From NCBI GenBank assembly GCA_029261455.1, contig JAJDBH010000116.1, forward strand, positions 1 through 64,000: a stretch of 64,000 bases of DNA, given 5' to 3'. The notes under the pieces are model-generated. The model saw only the letters and a program-made list of their open reading frames with translations, had not been told where the DNA came from and did no database searches. Below are positions 1 to 8,564 of the stretch, piece after piece. Position 1 is the first letter of the stretch; the number at the start of each line of letters is the position of its first letter. The position numbers and the translations under genes are program-made. The stretch comes from Nitrospinaceae bacterium (GTDB lineage Bacteria; Nitrospinota; Nitrospinia; Nitrospinales; VA-1).

Positions 1-47
1 TTTAAATAACCTGTTGCCTGAAAAGGTACTCCGTCTGGAGGTTAGGA

Positions 48-986
48 ATGAATATAGCACTCACCGGTATCACCGGAATGGTGGGTTCCCATCTTATTAA
101 AAAACTTATTGAAGAGAACCCAGAAGGTTCTCCCTACAACATCCGAGCTCTGATCCGCGAAGGCAGTGTGGTGGAACATTTAAAAACCTTTGAGGATGTG
201 GACTACATCATTGGTGGTTTAGAAGATCGCGAATCCCTTGCAAAGCTTGTGCAGGATGTGGATGTGCTGGTACATCTGGCTCATTTTCCGGGTCCAGTTC
301 AGGCCGTTGATGAACTGGTGAAGGTAAATGTCAATGGCACTTTTGACTTACTGGAAGAAGCTAAAAAGGCAAAGGTCAAGCAAGTGGTGTTCATGAGTGC
401 ATGTACCGTTTTTGGGGAAATACTTCCTTCGGTGGATAAGGAACACCCACTGGATGAAAATCACCCGGTCTTGCCGAGTAGTCTTTATGGCTCTATCAAG
501 TCCTCAATTGAAGGATTTTGCCACTATTACCATAAAAGCCGTGCGTTTGATGTCACCATTTTGCGGCCGGTAACTGTGTATGGAGTGCGACCTCAGCTTG
601 ATAAGTCCGAATGGTTTCAAACGGTTGACTTCCTCGCGACAAACTACAACGTCGACCTTAAAGGTAGTACCAAATATGTCGCAGTAGGCTCAGTGGTGCA
701 GGCTATTCAGAAGGTCTTGGGGAATGCAGAGGCATCTGGGAAAACCTATCATCTGATTGATGGACATATTCATAACCTGGACCTGGGAAAACTGATTGCA
801 GAAACCATCGATTCATTTGGTGAATGCGAAGGTGTCATGGGGGAAGATGGCGTGCCGATGTCCAATCAGGCGGCCAAAGATCTTGGCGTCGAGTTTCCCG
901 GTCAAGAGCGCATTGTCGAATATATAAAGCTCATCCATAAGCTTCAGGGCGAATATGGTGGCGAACGAAATATTCAAAACTGGTAG
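48..986 (+). CDS. NAD-dependent epimerase/dehydratase (extended SDR)
   Basis: A cytosolic nucleotide-sugar-type epimerase/dehydratase of the extended short-chain dehydrogenase family. The N-terminal Rossmann glycine motif G7-x2-G10-x2-G13 is visible (GITGMVG). The catalytic YxxxK is at residues 147-151 (YGSIK), preceded by an active-site serine region (FMSACTVFG, about 115-123). The length of 312 aa is usual for the family. A good ribosome site (GGAGG at 38-42) supports the ATG at 48. It is followed after 11 bp by a two-subunit TPP decarboxylase, so it may act in the same pathway. The substrate cannot be told from sequence; other extended-SDR reactions (reductase, decarboxylase) remain possible. 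Confidence 0.85.
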   Translation: MNIALTGITGMVGSHLIKKLIEENPEGSPYNIRALIREGSVVEHLKTFEDVDYIIGGLEDRESLAKLVQDVDVLVHLAHFPGPVQAVDELVKVNVNGTFDLLEEAKKAKVKQVVFMSACTVFGEILPSVDKEHPLDENHPVLPSSLYGSIKSSIEGFCHYYHKSRAFDVTILRPVTVYGVRPQLDKSEWFQTVDFLATNYNVDLKGSTKYVAVGSVVQAIQKVLGNAEASGKTYHLIDGHIHNLDLGKLIAETIDSFGECEGVMGEDGVPMSNQAAKDLGVEFPGQERIVEYIKLIHKLQGEYGGERNIQNW

Positions 987-997
987 AGGGATCAAAC

Positions 998-1504
998 GTG
1001 TCGTTAATTACATCTAAATCTTTCATTGATCGATTGATCCAAGAGAACTTTAATTTCTTCACTGGAGTTCCCTGCTCGCTTTTATCGGGGCTGATCTCCC
1101 ACTTGGAAGAGGTTGAAGAAGCTAAATATATTCCTTCGGTGAGAGAAGATGCTGCGGTGGGTCTTTGTGCAGGCGCCTACATGGCTGGTTCCATGCCTGT
1201 CCTGCTGATGCAGAACTCGGGGCTGGGTTATTGCCTTAATGCGTTCACCTCTCTCAACCTGATTTACCGTATTCCCGTTCTGGTCATTATGAGTTGGCGG
1301 GGCCAGGGAGGAAAAGATGCTCCTGAACACATCATCATGGGGGACATCAATCAAAAACTCTTGGAAACGGCAGGTATGGACTATTCGGTTTTAAAACCGG
1401 AAAACCTGGACCAGGTTCTTGAAACGGCCATGCGAAAAATTAATGAGGAAAAGCTTCCCTACACGCTTATTGTCGAGAAAGGATTGTTTGATGAAAGGCA
1501 CTGA
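998..1504 (+). CDS. Sulfopyruvate/phosphonopyruvate decarboxylase-like, alpha (PYR-domain) subunit
   Basis: The N-terminal half of a thiamine-diphosphate decarboxylase, encoded as a separate 168 aa subunit. The motifs TGVPCSLL, the catalytic-type Glu50 in VREDAAVG, LMQNSGLG and SWRGQGGKDAPEH match the PYR domain of sulfopyruvate decarboxylase ComD and of phosphonopyruvate decarboxylase. The size is that of the archaeal ComD subunit. GTG at 998 is the start given by the ORF track. It overlaps the next gene by 14 bp, which implies translational coupling with the partner subunit. Whether the substrate is sulfopyruvate, phosphonopyruvate or another 3-substituted pyruvate cannot be decided, because no PEP mutase or sulfolactate gene is visible in the window. 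Confidence 0.8.
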   Translation: MSLITSKSFIDRLIQENFNFFTGVPCSLLSGLISHLEEVEEAKYIPSVREDAAVGLCAGAYMAGSMPVLLMQNSGLGYCLNAFTSLNLIYRIPVLVIMSWRGQGGKDAPEHIIMGDINQKLLETAGMDYSVLKPENLDQVLETAMRKINEEKLPYTLIVEKGLFDERH

Positions 1505-2048
1505 GGCATTTCAGGAATTACTGCCCTTATTGGGAGACGAACCCGTGGTGCATGCAAATGGATTCATTTGCCGGGAATCGTTTTCAATAAAAGACCGGGA
1601 AGAGAATTTTTATATGATTGGCTCTATGGGGCTGGCATCTTCTATTGGGCTGGGTGTGGCTTTATGTCAACCGGATCGCAAGGTGATTGTGCTGGATGGC
1701 GATGGCAATGTGCTGATGTCTATGGGCACGCTTGCCATGATTGCAGCAGAAGCTCCGAAAAACCTGGTGCACGTCGTGATCGACAATGAAGTGTATGAGT
1801 CAACAGGAAAGCAGCGTTCTATTTCTAATGCGGTTCCTTTGGAGCAGGTTGCCAAAAGTGCTGGCTATCGGCAGGCAGTGAGAGTTGATAAAAGAGAAGA
1901 AATCAAACCGGCTTTTGAAATGCTGATGAATTCTGAAGGGCCGGTTTTTCTGCTGATCAAAGTGGATCCCTGTTTTGACCCGAAAACAGGTCGCGTGACG
2001 CATACCCCGGAAGAAATTACCGAACGATTCATGAAAACCTTAGGCTAG
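1491..2048 (+). CDS. Sulfopyruvate/phosphonopyruvate decarboxylase-like, beta (TPP-binding) subunit
   Basis: The C-terminal, cofactor-binding half of the TPP decarboxylase. The Mg/TPP motif runs from GDGN to the Asn of VVIDNEVYESTG, about 30 residues later, as in the family. I place the start at the ATG at 1491 (185 aa) rather than the track's 1419, because residues before it overlap the alpha subunit and do not resemble the family. The length matches ComE. It forms a heteromer with the preceding subunit, with the active site at the PP/PYR interface. The gene ends just before a copy of the dispersed GTGGGGC repeat. Confidence 0.8.
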   Translation: MKGTEAFQELLPLLGDEPVVHANGFICRESFSIKDREENFYMIGSMGLASSIGLGVALCQPDRKVIVLDGDGNVLMSMGTLAMIAAEAPKNLVHVVIDNEVYESTGKQRSISNAVPLEQVAKSAGYRQAVRVDKREEIKPAFEMLMNSEGPVFLLIKVDPCFDPKTGRVTHTPEEITERFMKTLG

Positions 2049-2080
2049 GTGTGGGGCTGTGATATTACTAGCTTTCATGC
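2045..2080. repeat. Dispersed post-stop repeat, copy A
   Basis: The sequence GGTGTGGGGCTGTGAT...TAGCTTTCAT begins at the stop codon of the preceding gene. It shares its core with copies near 12181, 13908 and 28937. It looks like a short intergenic repeat (REP/MITE-like) rather than a gene. Confidence 0.5.
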
Positions 2081-2164
2081 AAATGGCTATGTCTCCAACT
2101 GATAAGCAAGCAATTACATAAGTCTTAAAAGAGACCTCTATATTTTGCCCACCAGATAAGTGGG

Positions 2165-2404
2165 CTATGCCAGAAGATCGACTGCTCCGCCCGAGCCTGA
2201 TTCCGATGATACTGTATTACCTTCTTCGCTACTCAGTTCAGCAGCTTGATTGACCGGAGGGATTGGGCTGGCCTGTGCTTCCTCTGTGTTGGTGCCTTGA
2301 GCTTGGTTAGATGTGGATGTTGCGCGAGCGTCTTTGCTGCCTTCGCTTGTTTCTGCGGTCGGTTTTTGAGCGGCAGAAAAATTTCCCAGACTTGAAACTT
2401 CCAT
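2165..2404 (-). CDS. Small low-complexity hypothetical protein
   Basis: A 79 aa protein rich in Ser, Thr, Glu, Ala and Gln with no hydrophobic segment, so probably disordered. It ends in GGAVDLLA. I do not recognise a family. It lies 51 bp downstream of the similarly composed FlaG-like gene on the same strand, so the two are probably co-transcribed. Its start is preceded on the minus strand by a purine-rich GAGGAGA, a plausible ribosome site. The composition resembles small flagellum/motility-associated proteins, but there is no decisive motif. Confidence 0.55.
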   Translation of the reverse strand: MEVSSLGNFSAAQKPTAETSEGSKDARATSTSNQAQGTNTEEAQASPIPPVNQAAELSSEEGNTVSSESGSGGAVDLLA

Positions 2405-2455
2405 AACGTATCTCCTCTATATTAGAAAACCTGTTTTACTTGTTTAGGGAAAAAC

Positions 2456-2800
2456 CTATTCCGTAATATCATTGATTCCATCCCGAACGGCGTTTTTCAA
2501 TTGTATTTGTTCTTCAGTAGGAACGGATTTAACCACCTTCTGGGTCTTAGGGTCGATGACTTTAAGAACCACATCGTTTTCATCCGTTACTGATAGCTTT
2601 CTTTGTTCGCTACTCACAGATGCTTGTCCGCTCGGTGCACCCTCTGATAGAGTCTTCGCTTCAGGAGACAGATCGACAGAGTCTCCTGATGGTTTTGGAT
2701 CGGGAGTTGGAGTTATTTTAGATCCAGAACCTGAAGAAGACCGCTGTTTGGGTTTAAGAGCTTCCGGATTTCCCGCTGAGTTAACTGCTTGGCTATCCAT
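2456..2800 (-). CDS. FlaG-like protein
   Basis: A 114 aa protein with a disordered Ser/Pro-rich N-terminus (about 1-70) that includes DSVDLSPEAK, a motif common in flagellum-associated proteins. The C-terminal part (about 72-114), VTDENDVVLKVIDPKTQKVVKSVPTEEQ, resembles the FlaG family core, in which a bound-type V-x-V-[IV]-D...G/T-x-[VI]-x-x-[IV]P pattern is typical. FlaG proteins influence filament length and secretion in flagellated bacteria. No other flagellar gene is present here, so its role is uncertain. The assignment rests on the short C-terminal match only. Confidence 0.5.
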   Translation of the reverse strand: MDSQAVNSAGNPEALKPKQRSSSGSGSKITPTPDPKPSGDSVDLSPEAKTLSEGAPSGQASVSSEQRKLSVTDENDVVLKVIDPKTQKVVKSVPTEEQIQLKNAVRDGINDITE

Positions 2801-3109
2801 GATCGTTACCTCTACTTCTTTGTTAATAAACCTTCTCGTAAGTTATTGAAAATAAGGGCAAAAATAATTCCGTGCAGGACTTTCCATTTTTTGCCTAGTA
2901 CTCGCACTCTTCTTAACGGCACTCTGTGGTTTAACTTTAGAATATTTTTAAAAATTTTTCCTTTTTGTGAGTCTGGGGTTTTCAGATCGATAAGGTTTGA
3001 ATAATACGGTTTGAACAGTTATGATATCGCCCTGAAAAACAATTGAAAATAAAGTGATTCAGGGAATTTTCTCTGAAATTAATGAATATTTAATAGCCAT
3101 CTATCTTGC
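2801..3109. other. Intergenic region between divergent FlaG-like and msbA-like genes
   Basis: About 300 bp of AT-rich sequence between divergently transcribed genes, so it must hold promoters for both. I see no strong inverted repeat, RNA gene or convincing sigma-70 hexamer pair. Confidence 0.4.
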
Positions 3110-4858
3110 ATGAAAGAATTTCGTAAAATACTGAAATACGCTCGGCCTTATACCAAAAGCCTTGTTTTTGCATTTCTTTGCCTGTCTCTAACATCGTTGA
3201 TAAATCTTGTATTGCCTTTGATAGTCCGCAATATGATTAACGCTGTGATCGTATTAAAAGATAGCGAGGTGCTGGATGGCTTGGCATGGGATTTAATCAT
3301 CATCATTGGCCTTCAGGCTGTATTTGCGGTCACTCATAATTATATCTTTGGCTTCGTGGGTCACAGAATGACTACAGATTTTCGTGTTGAATTTTTTTCT
3401 CATATTCAATCACTTTCATTGCGCTTTTTTCAGGAACGTCGGGTGGGAGAAATTTTATCCCGCATGAGCAACGATATCTCAGTGATCGAGAATGCGCTGG
3501 TGACCATTCCCGTTGCTTTACTACGCCAAAGTATCACCTTGCTCGGGGCGATGACGATCATACTGTATTTGAATTGGAAGTTGACCGGGCTCATTTTGCT
3601 CATCCTGCCTCCTTTGATGATTTTTGCGCGGGTCTTTGGACGGCGTTTGAAAATGTTTTCAGAAAAGCTTCAGGATCATGTGGCGCAGGCGGTGGTGGTT
3701 CTTGAGGAAGTAATCTCGTCTATCAAGATTGTAAAATCCTTCACCCGCGAGCCTTATGAGCGGAGCCGTTTTCAAGGCAAAATTGAGACGGCCTTTGATA
3801 GAGCGGTGGATAAGCTCAAGGTGTCTTCCTTTTTTGGTCCGTTTATTTTAGGGCTCACCTTTTTGGTTTCCGCGTTGTTGATCTGGTATGGCGGATATCA
3901 GGTGATGCAGGGAACGACCACTCCCGGCGAACTGGCGGCTTTTTTTCTATACGCTCTGATTATTGCTGGGCCCATTGGAACTTTCATCCGATTGTATACT
4001 CAGGTTCAGGAGGCCTCGGGTGCTATCAGCAGGGTCTATGAGATTCTTGATACCCAACCGATGATCCAAAACCCGGAAAACCCGGTTCCATTTGGAGATT
4101 TAGAGGGACACATCCAGTTCGAAAAAGTCTCTTTCGGTTACAGGGACAAGACAGAGGTGATTCATGATGTCAGCTTGGATATTCTTCCTGGGCAGACCGC
4201 TGCTCTGGTTGGGCCCAGCGGGGCGGGCAAGTCGACTCTCATTAAGCTATTGTTCCGTTTCTTCGATCCTTCTACCGGGGCGATCCGTCTGGACGGGCAC
4301 GATATCCGCACGTTGGACCGGGAAAGATTTTTAAGTCAGATTGCTCTGGTTCCACAGGAAACACTTCTGTTCGGAGGAACGGTGAAGGAAAATATCCTTT
4401 ATGGAAAGCTGGATGCAACAGACTCAGAGCTAAAAGAAGCCGCACAAAAGGCTAACGCGCATGAGTTCATCATGAATATGGAAAAAGGTTATGACACGGT
4501 TGTTGGGGAAAAGGGAGCGAAGCTTTCTGGGGGAGAAAGACAGAGAATAGCCATTGCCCGGGCTATTTTGAAGAACCCAAAAATTCTGGTTCTGGATGAG
4601 GCGACATCTTCTTTAGATAACAGGTCCGAATCCCTAATACAGGACGCTTTGGAGACCTTAATGGCCCATCGCACGACTTTTATCATTGCGCATCGCCTGA
4701 GCACAATCCATAAAGCAGATCAGATTATTGTTCTGGATAAGGGGAATATCGTCGAAGCGGGTCAGCATGAGGACTTAATGAGCCAGAAAGGCTTATATCA
4801 CAATCTATATACTCTGAAAATGCTCGATCCTGCCGCGCATGAAGGCGCGGATCAATAA
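3110..4858 (+). CDS. MsbA-like lipid/multidrug ABC exporter (fused TMD-NBD half transporter)
   Basis: An inner-membrane homodimeric ABC exporter of 582 aa, the usual length of MsbA. Residues 1-310 form the six-helix transmembrane domain and about 330-570 the nucleotide-binding domain. The NBD has Walker A GPSGAGKST, the Q-loop (VPQETLLF), signature LSGGERQR, Walker B ILVLDEATSSLD and the switch His in IIAHRLST. MsbA flips lipid A-core from the inner to the outer leaflet, which fits the LPS genes elsewhere in the window. A generic multidrug or peptide exporter of the same subfamily is the alternative. It is monocistronic, followed by a convergent regulator gene. Confidence 0.85.
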   Translation: MKEFRKILKYARPYTKSLVFAFLCLSLTSLINLVLPLIVRNMINAVIVLKDSEVLDGLAWDLIIIIGLQAVFAVTHNYIFGFVGHRMTTDFRVEFFSHIQSLSLRFFQERRVGEILSRMSNDISVIENALVTIPVALLRQSITLLGAMTIILYLNWKLTGLILLILPPLMIFARVFGRRLKMFSEKLQDHVAQAVVVLEEVISSIKIVKSFTREPYERSRFQGKIETAFDRAVDKLKVSSFFGPFILGLTFLVSALLIWYGGYQVMQGTTTPGELAAFFLYALIIAGPIGTFIRLYTQVQEASGAISRVYEILDTQPMIQNPENPVPFGDLEGHIQFEKVSFGYRDKTEVIHDVSLDILPGQTAALVGPSGAGKSTLIKLLFRFFDPSTGAIRLDGHDIRTLDRERFLSQIALVPQETLLFGGTVKENILYGKLDATDSELKEAAQKANAHEFIMNMEKGYDTVVGEKGAKLSGGERQRIAIARAILKNPKILVLDEATSSLDNRSESLIQDALETLMAHRTTFIIAHRLSTIHKADQIIVLDKGNIVEAGQHEDLMSQKGLYHNLYTLKMLDPAAHEGADQ

Positions 4859-4904
4859 TTCCGACTATCTAATATTTTAAGGCTGAAGAAATAGGAGGGT
4901 GGGG

Positions 4905-5318
4905 TTATTCTCCCGGATCGGCACCAATTAAAAACCCTACCAAATGTGCCTTTTTCTCCGCGTCGCCACGATAATAGGTACGCACCAGTTTCTGGATCAA
5001 TTCATTCAATGCTGGGTCTTCCCCGTAAGTTTCCATGGCTTCATTGACGCAAGGTTCTTCCCCACCTGGTGCATGCTGCGTCTTATTGATAGGCCCCTTA
5101 CCCGTTAACAGCCAAATTATATTAAGGTCTGTGTGCTGATAAAGTTTTGCAATCGTATCTGCTGAAGGCAAAGACTTGTTGTTCTCAATATCAGATAATG
5201 ACCCTTGGGAGATTTTGATCAATTTTGCCAACTCGAAAGACTTGAGAGGTAAAGTTTTTCTCCACTGGCGGAGCCGAGACCCTAAAAATTTAGCTGTTCC
5301 TGATTTTTTTTCTTGCAT
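4905..5318 (-). CDS. Xre-family helix-turn-helix transcriptional regulator
   Basis: A 137 aa protein with an N-terminal Xre/Cro-type HTH (about 12-70: LRQWRKTLPLKSFELAKLIKISQGSLSDIENNKSLPSADTIAKLYQ). This is typical of phage-repressor-like and metabolic regulators. The C-terminal half has no recognised domain. It is convergent with the ABC exporter gene and preceded by a 340 bp intergenic region that could contain its own operator. Its target is unknown. Confidence 0.8.
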   Translation of the reverse strand: MQEKKSGTAKFLGSRLRQWRKTLPLKSFELAKLIKISQGSLSDIENNKSLPSADTIAKLYQHTDLNIIWLLTGKGPINKTQHAPGGEEPCVNEAMETYGEDPALNELIQKLVRTYYRGDAEKKAHLVGFLIGADPGE

Positions 5319-5660
5319 TTTACTGTATACCGAATTATGATTAATAATGCCTAGTTCTAACCTTGGGTAATTTAAAGGTTTATAACCTAAAAATAAGCTT
5401 TAAACACGTACTACAATGTTTAAGACTTTATTTAACCTCTGGAATATTAAAGAACCTGATTCCCCAAATCTTCAGAGTGTAACCAAGTTCGAGCGGGAAA
5501 GCATAGGAGGTTGACTACCTAACCTTGTAATCATTTGTACTTCTATCATTCCTCAAATTATTGGAGCCGTCAATCTTTTTTCCAGTTTTAGCTGCTTTAA
5601 AATTTTTACACTTTTGTAAAAAATACTATGACAAGAAAGAGAGTGTTTATGGGGGGCTAA
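5319..5660. other. Intergenic region with a perfect AT-rich inverted repeat
   Basis: This 340 bp gap lies between the promoter side of the Xre gene and the 3' end of the membrane glycosyltransferase gene. At 5603-5622 there is TTTTTACA-CTTT-TGTAAAAA, a perfect 8 bp inverted repeat. It could be a regulator site or a weak bidirectional terminator for the minus-strand transcript. No ORF above 60 codons is seen. Confidence 0.5.
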
Positions 5661-7313
5661 TTAGAAATCCATGGGTGAGGGCGAGTTTTTAGGTAAAAGA
5701 ATTTGAAAAAACCCTACTTTTTCCTGAAAGCCATAATGGTCTAAGAGGAATTTGTAGAGATGCGGGGCATAATGTAAAAGTCGTCTTTCTTCTTTTCCAT
5801 CAATGGCGATATCTACAAAAATCACCACTTTGGGTGGATTTTTTTTCAATATTGCGACCAGCTCTTTTTCTTTTGATTCCTCCAGCATGCCCGGTAAAAT
5901 CCATTCATAGGGTGTCGGATTGGTCCGGTCAGAGAGAAAATAAAAAATAGGATTCAGTGGCAAAGCCAGAATAGTGTCCCCTTTTTGCGAATACAGGTCT
6001 ATTTTTTCAATGACCTCTTTAATCCACTTTGCTTCTGCGGGGTTGGTGTAGATATCCACCTTATCTAGAGTTAGGCGAGTGGTCTCCAGTTTCATGGCAC
6101 CGATGCTACCGGCATAAAAACCGTGATGTGTGTTCATCTCAAAATAAAACAAAAAGGGTAGGAAAACGGTGAGAAGGTTCAAGGGCAACCGAGTTAAAAG
6201 GCTCTTGTGCTCAACTTGATTTTGAGAGGAAAGAACCTTCTCCCTGATTCGATACAACAAATAACAAAATAGCAAATAGAAAGGAGGCAGGGTTCTTAGT
6301 AAATTGTCGAATCCTGCTCGCCATATAACCAGACCAAAGGAGCAAACCCCGAATAGCAGAATGGAAATAACTGTCAGGTTACCAGCATGAAGCGGTTCTT
6401 TTTTAAGAACGAGTTGATAAAAAAGAAGGGCCGCTGCAATGCTGCAGATCAAAATGGGTAGATAGAACAAAACCCTTTCAAACATCTGGTGGTACCCGAC
6501 TTCTTTGAGAAGCGTGAGAAAAGGAAAAATCTCTGGAAACGGGTTACCCCAGACCTCATGCGCATCGATGACCATTTTGAACACTTGCATGAAATAGCCG
6601 TCCTGCCCAAGATAGATCCCACATGCAATTGCCGTGATAGAGACCCCGGTTGCCAGATAGTAATTTTTGCGGGGGAAATGTGCTGTCTTTTTTTCCGGAA
6701 AAAAATGAGTTCGCCATTGTTTCTGGCTGAACATCAAGGCCACCACTGTCAGGCTAATTAGTGTCGAAAAGAGAGTCACTTCGAATTTAAAAAAGGCACT
6801 TAAGAAAATGCCTACACCCAAACCTGCTAAAGACCCAAGATTTTTTTTGTATAAAAAGTTTGTAATGAGATAGAGGTTCAGAACGACAAAGAAAGTGAAG
6901 AAACGATTGTAATACATCGAAGGAGCGGAAAGCATGAACAGAGCCGCAAGCAACGCAAAGCCGGCTGGCATGATTTTCCGCCCGATGGAATAAACCATTA
7001 AGACCATAGGTGGTGTAATTAGCAGAACAGAAATACGCAGGCTTTGAATATCTACCCCGAATAGTTTGAAAAACAGCATTCCATACCAATATCGACCGGG
7101 GAGGTAGCCATTGGGATTGAAATCTATAAGTGCTCTTTCCCCGTTAAGAGTTCTTAGGGTTCCATTGGCATACCCCCCTTCGTCCCAAATATTAAGTCCA
7201 TATTTGGAGAAGGACCAGAAATAAGCCAACAGCGCTAGATAGAGTATTGAAACCCGGCCCCATTGTTTAGCCGGGACGACATGATCGCCGTCTGGGTTGG
7301 AAGGGTTATTCAT
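5661..7313 (-). CDS. Membrane glycosyltransferase, GT39/ArnT-like (PMT family)
   Basis: A 550 aa polytopic inner-membrane protein with about ten hydrophobic helices and a C-terminal soluble part (about 400-550). The first loop has DEGGYANGTLRTLNG, the acidic motif that in PMT/ArnT-like enzymes binds the lipid-linked sugar donor. Such enzymes transfer a sugar from a polyprenyl phosphate to lipid A, protein or polysaccharide on the periplasmic side. It lies 3 bp downstream of nagZ, so they are probably one transcript. The acceptor cannot be predicted. Confidence 0.75.
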   Translation of the reverse strand: MNNPSNPDGDHVVPAKQWGRVSILYLALLAYFWSFSKYGLNIWDEGGYANGTLRTLNGERALIDFNPNGYLPGRYWYGMLFFKLFGVDIQSLRISVLLITPPMVLMVYSIGRKIMPAGFALLAALFMLSAPSMYYNRFFTFFVVLNLYLITNFLYKKNLGSLAGLGVGIFLSAFFKFEVTLFSTLISLTVVALMFSQKQWRTHFFPEKKTAHFPRKNYYLATGVSITAIACGIYLGQDGYFMQVFKMVIDAHEVWGNPFPEIFPFLTLLKEVGYHQMFERVLFYLPILICSIAAALLFYQLVLKKEPLHAGNLTVISILLFGVCSFGLVIWRAGFDNLLRTLPPFYLLFCYLLYRIREKVLSSQNQVEHKSLLTRLPLNLLTVFLPFLFYFEMNTHHGFYAGSIGAMKLETTRLTLDKVDIYTNPAEAKWIKEVIEKIDLYSQKGDTILALPLNPIFYFLSDRTNPTPYEWILPGMLEESKEKELVAILKKNPPKVVIFVDIAIDGKEERRLLHYAPHLYKFLLDHYGFQEKVGFFQILLPKNSPSPMDF

Positions 7314-7316
7314 GGC

Positions 7317-8396
7317 TCATTCTTTGAAAAATGCCCGCATCTCCTGGGCGAGACTCTTATTTTCTTCAAGAATACTTTCAAAGTTTGGACTGATTTCTCC
7401 TGGAACTTGTAACCTTTGCTTCACCTTGAAAATTCGTGCGAGGGATTGGTCGATAGTGGGGCGAGGAATGACTCCACCTTCAATGTCTCGAATCAGGGCA
7501 TCCTGAAGTGTTGTTACTTTTTCCAGGTCGTGGCAAATGAGGAAAATATCAACTCCGGCACGGGTTCCCAGTTCAGGAATGGATTCCACCTCATCTTTGA
7601 TGGCCTGCATTTCCAGATCGTCTGACATGATCAGCCCTTCAAAACCCAGAGAATTTCTCAACACATCATTCATAATAGTAGGGGAAAAAGTGGCAGGGCG
7701 GTCAGCATCCCAAGCCGGGTAGACCACATGTGCTGTCATGAGGACCTCCAGCCCTTGCTTGATGGCGTGATGGAAAGGGGGCAACTCAATTTGTTCCAGT
7801 GACTCTCGCGTTCGTTCAACCCTAGGCAGGGTGAGGTGAGAATCCTGGGAGGTATCTCCGTGTCCGGGAAAATGTTTGCCAACCGGGATGACCCCGGCGT
7901 CATAAAATCCGAGAATCAATTCAGCACCTAAACGTGCCACCTTTTCTGCATCACTATCCAGAGCCCTGTGTCCAATGATGGGGTTTGCAGGGTTGGAGTG
8001 GACATCAAGAACCGGAGCGTAGTCCATATTCACTCCGACCGCTCGCAACTCTTTTCCCATTCCAAGTCCGAACCGGTAAGCCAGTTCATTTGAGTCGGCT
8101 TGACCCAGGCAAGACATGGGAGGAAACTGGGTAAAAGGTGCGCCCAGTCGAGCGACTCTTCCGCCCTCTTGATCTACCGAAATGAACAGCGGAGGAATTT
8201 CCGGGTTGTCTGATGTTAACGACTGGAGGTCGTGTATCAATTGCCGCAATTGATCAGGATTCTTGAAATTGCGCTCGAACAGAATCAAGCCGCCAATGCC
8301 CTGCTGAACAATCAGTTCTTCCGTGCGGGTATTGAGGGTGGTTCCCTCAAACCCTGATACAATCATTTGGCCGGTTTGTTGTTTCAGCGAGAGCAA
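7317..8396 (-). CDS. nagZ: Beta-N-acetylhexosaminidase (NagZ-like, GH3)
   Basis: A cytosolic glycoside hydrolase family 3 enzyme that removes N-acetylglucosamine from anhydromuropeptides during peptidoglycan recycling. The family's catalytic loop KHFPGHGDTSQDSH is present, with the nucleophile Asp in the later IMSDDLEM. The track extends the ORF to a TTG at 8498, but the first 30-odd residues look non-coding. I prefer the TTG at 8396 (about 359 aa), which gives LSLKQQTGQMIVSGFEG, the normal N-terminus. An ATG at 8450 is the other option, and no start has a clear ribosome site. It is upstream of and coupled to the glycosyltransferase gene. Confidence 0.88.
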   Translation of the reverse strand: MLSLKQQTGQMIVSGFEGTTLNTRTEELIVQQGIGGLILFERNFKNPDQLRQLIHDLQSLTSDNPEIPPLFISVDQEGGRVARLGAPFTQFPPMSCLGQADSNELAYRFGLGMGKELRAVGVNMDYAPVLDVHSNPANPIIGHRALDSDAEKVARLGAELILGFYDAGVIPVGKHFPGHGDTSQDSHLTLPRVERTRESLEQIELPPFHHAIKQGLEVLMTAHVVYPAWDADRPATFSPTIMNDVLRNSLGFEGLIMSDDLEMQAIKDEVESIPELGTRAGVDIFLICHDLEKVTTLQDALIRDIEGGVIPRPTIDQSLARIFKVKQRLQVPGEISPNFESILEENKSLAQEMRAFFKE

Positions 8397-8564
8397 AAGG
8401 AATAAGAGTCGTGTTGATGAACAGGGTTTGCCATTACTGCAAGCGGGCATCGTTGCCCGGTTCGGCACCCGTATGTTACCATAACTTAATAACGACAAAC
8501 AAAATGAGGAGCAGAATTTTAAAGCTTCTTATTAAACGTTTTATAATTAGAGACCTTTATATAT

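Noticed and set aside
1-47. Possible end of an upstream gene in frame 2 (LNNLLPEKVLRLEV...)
   Set aside because: The frame runs into the epimerase gene and stops only near base 110; too short to assign and the other two frames stop within 9 bp.
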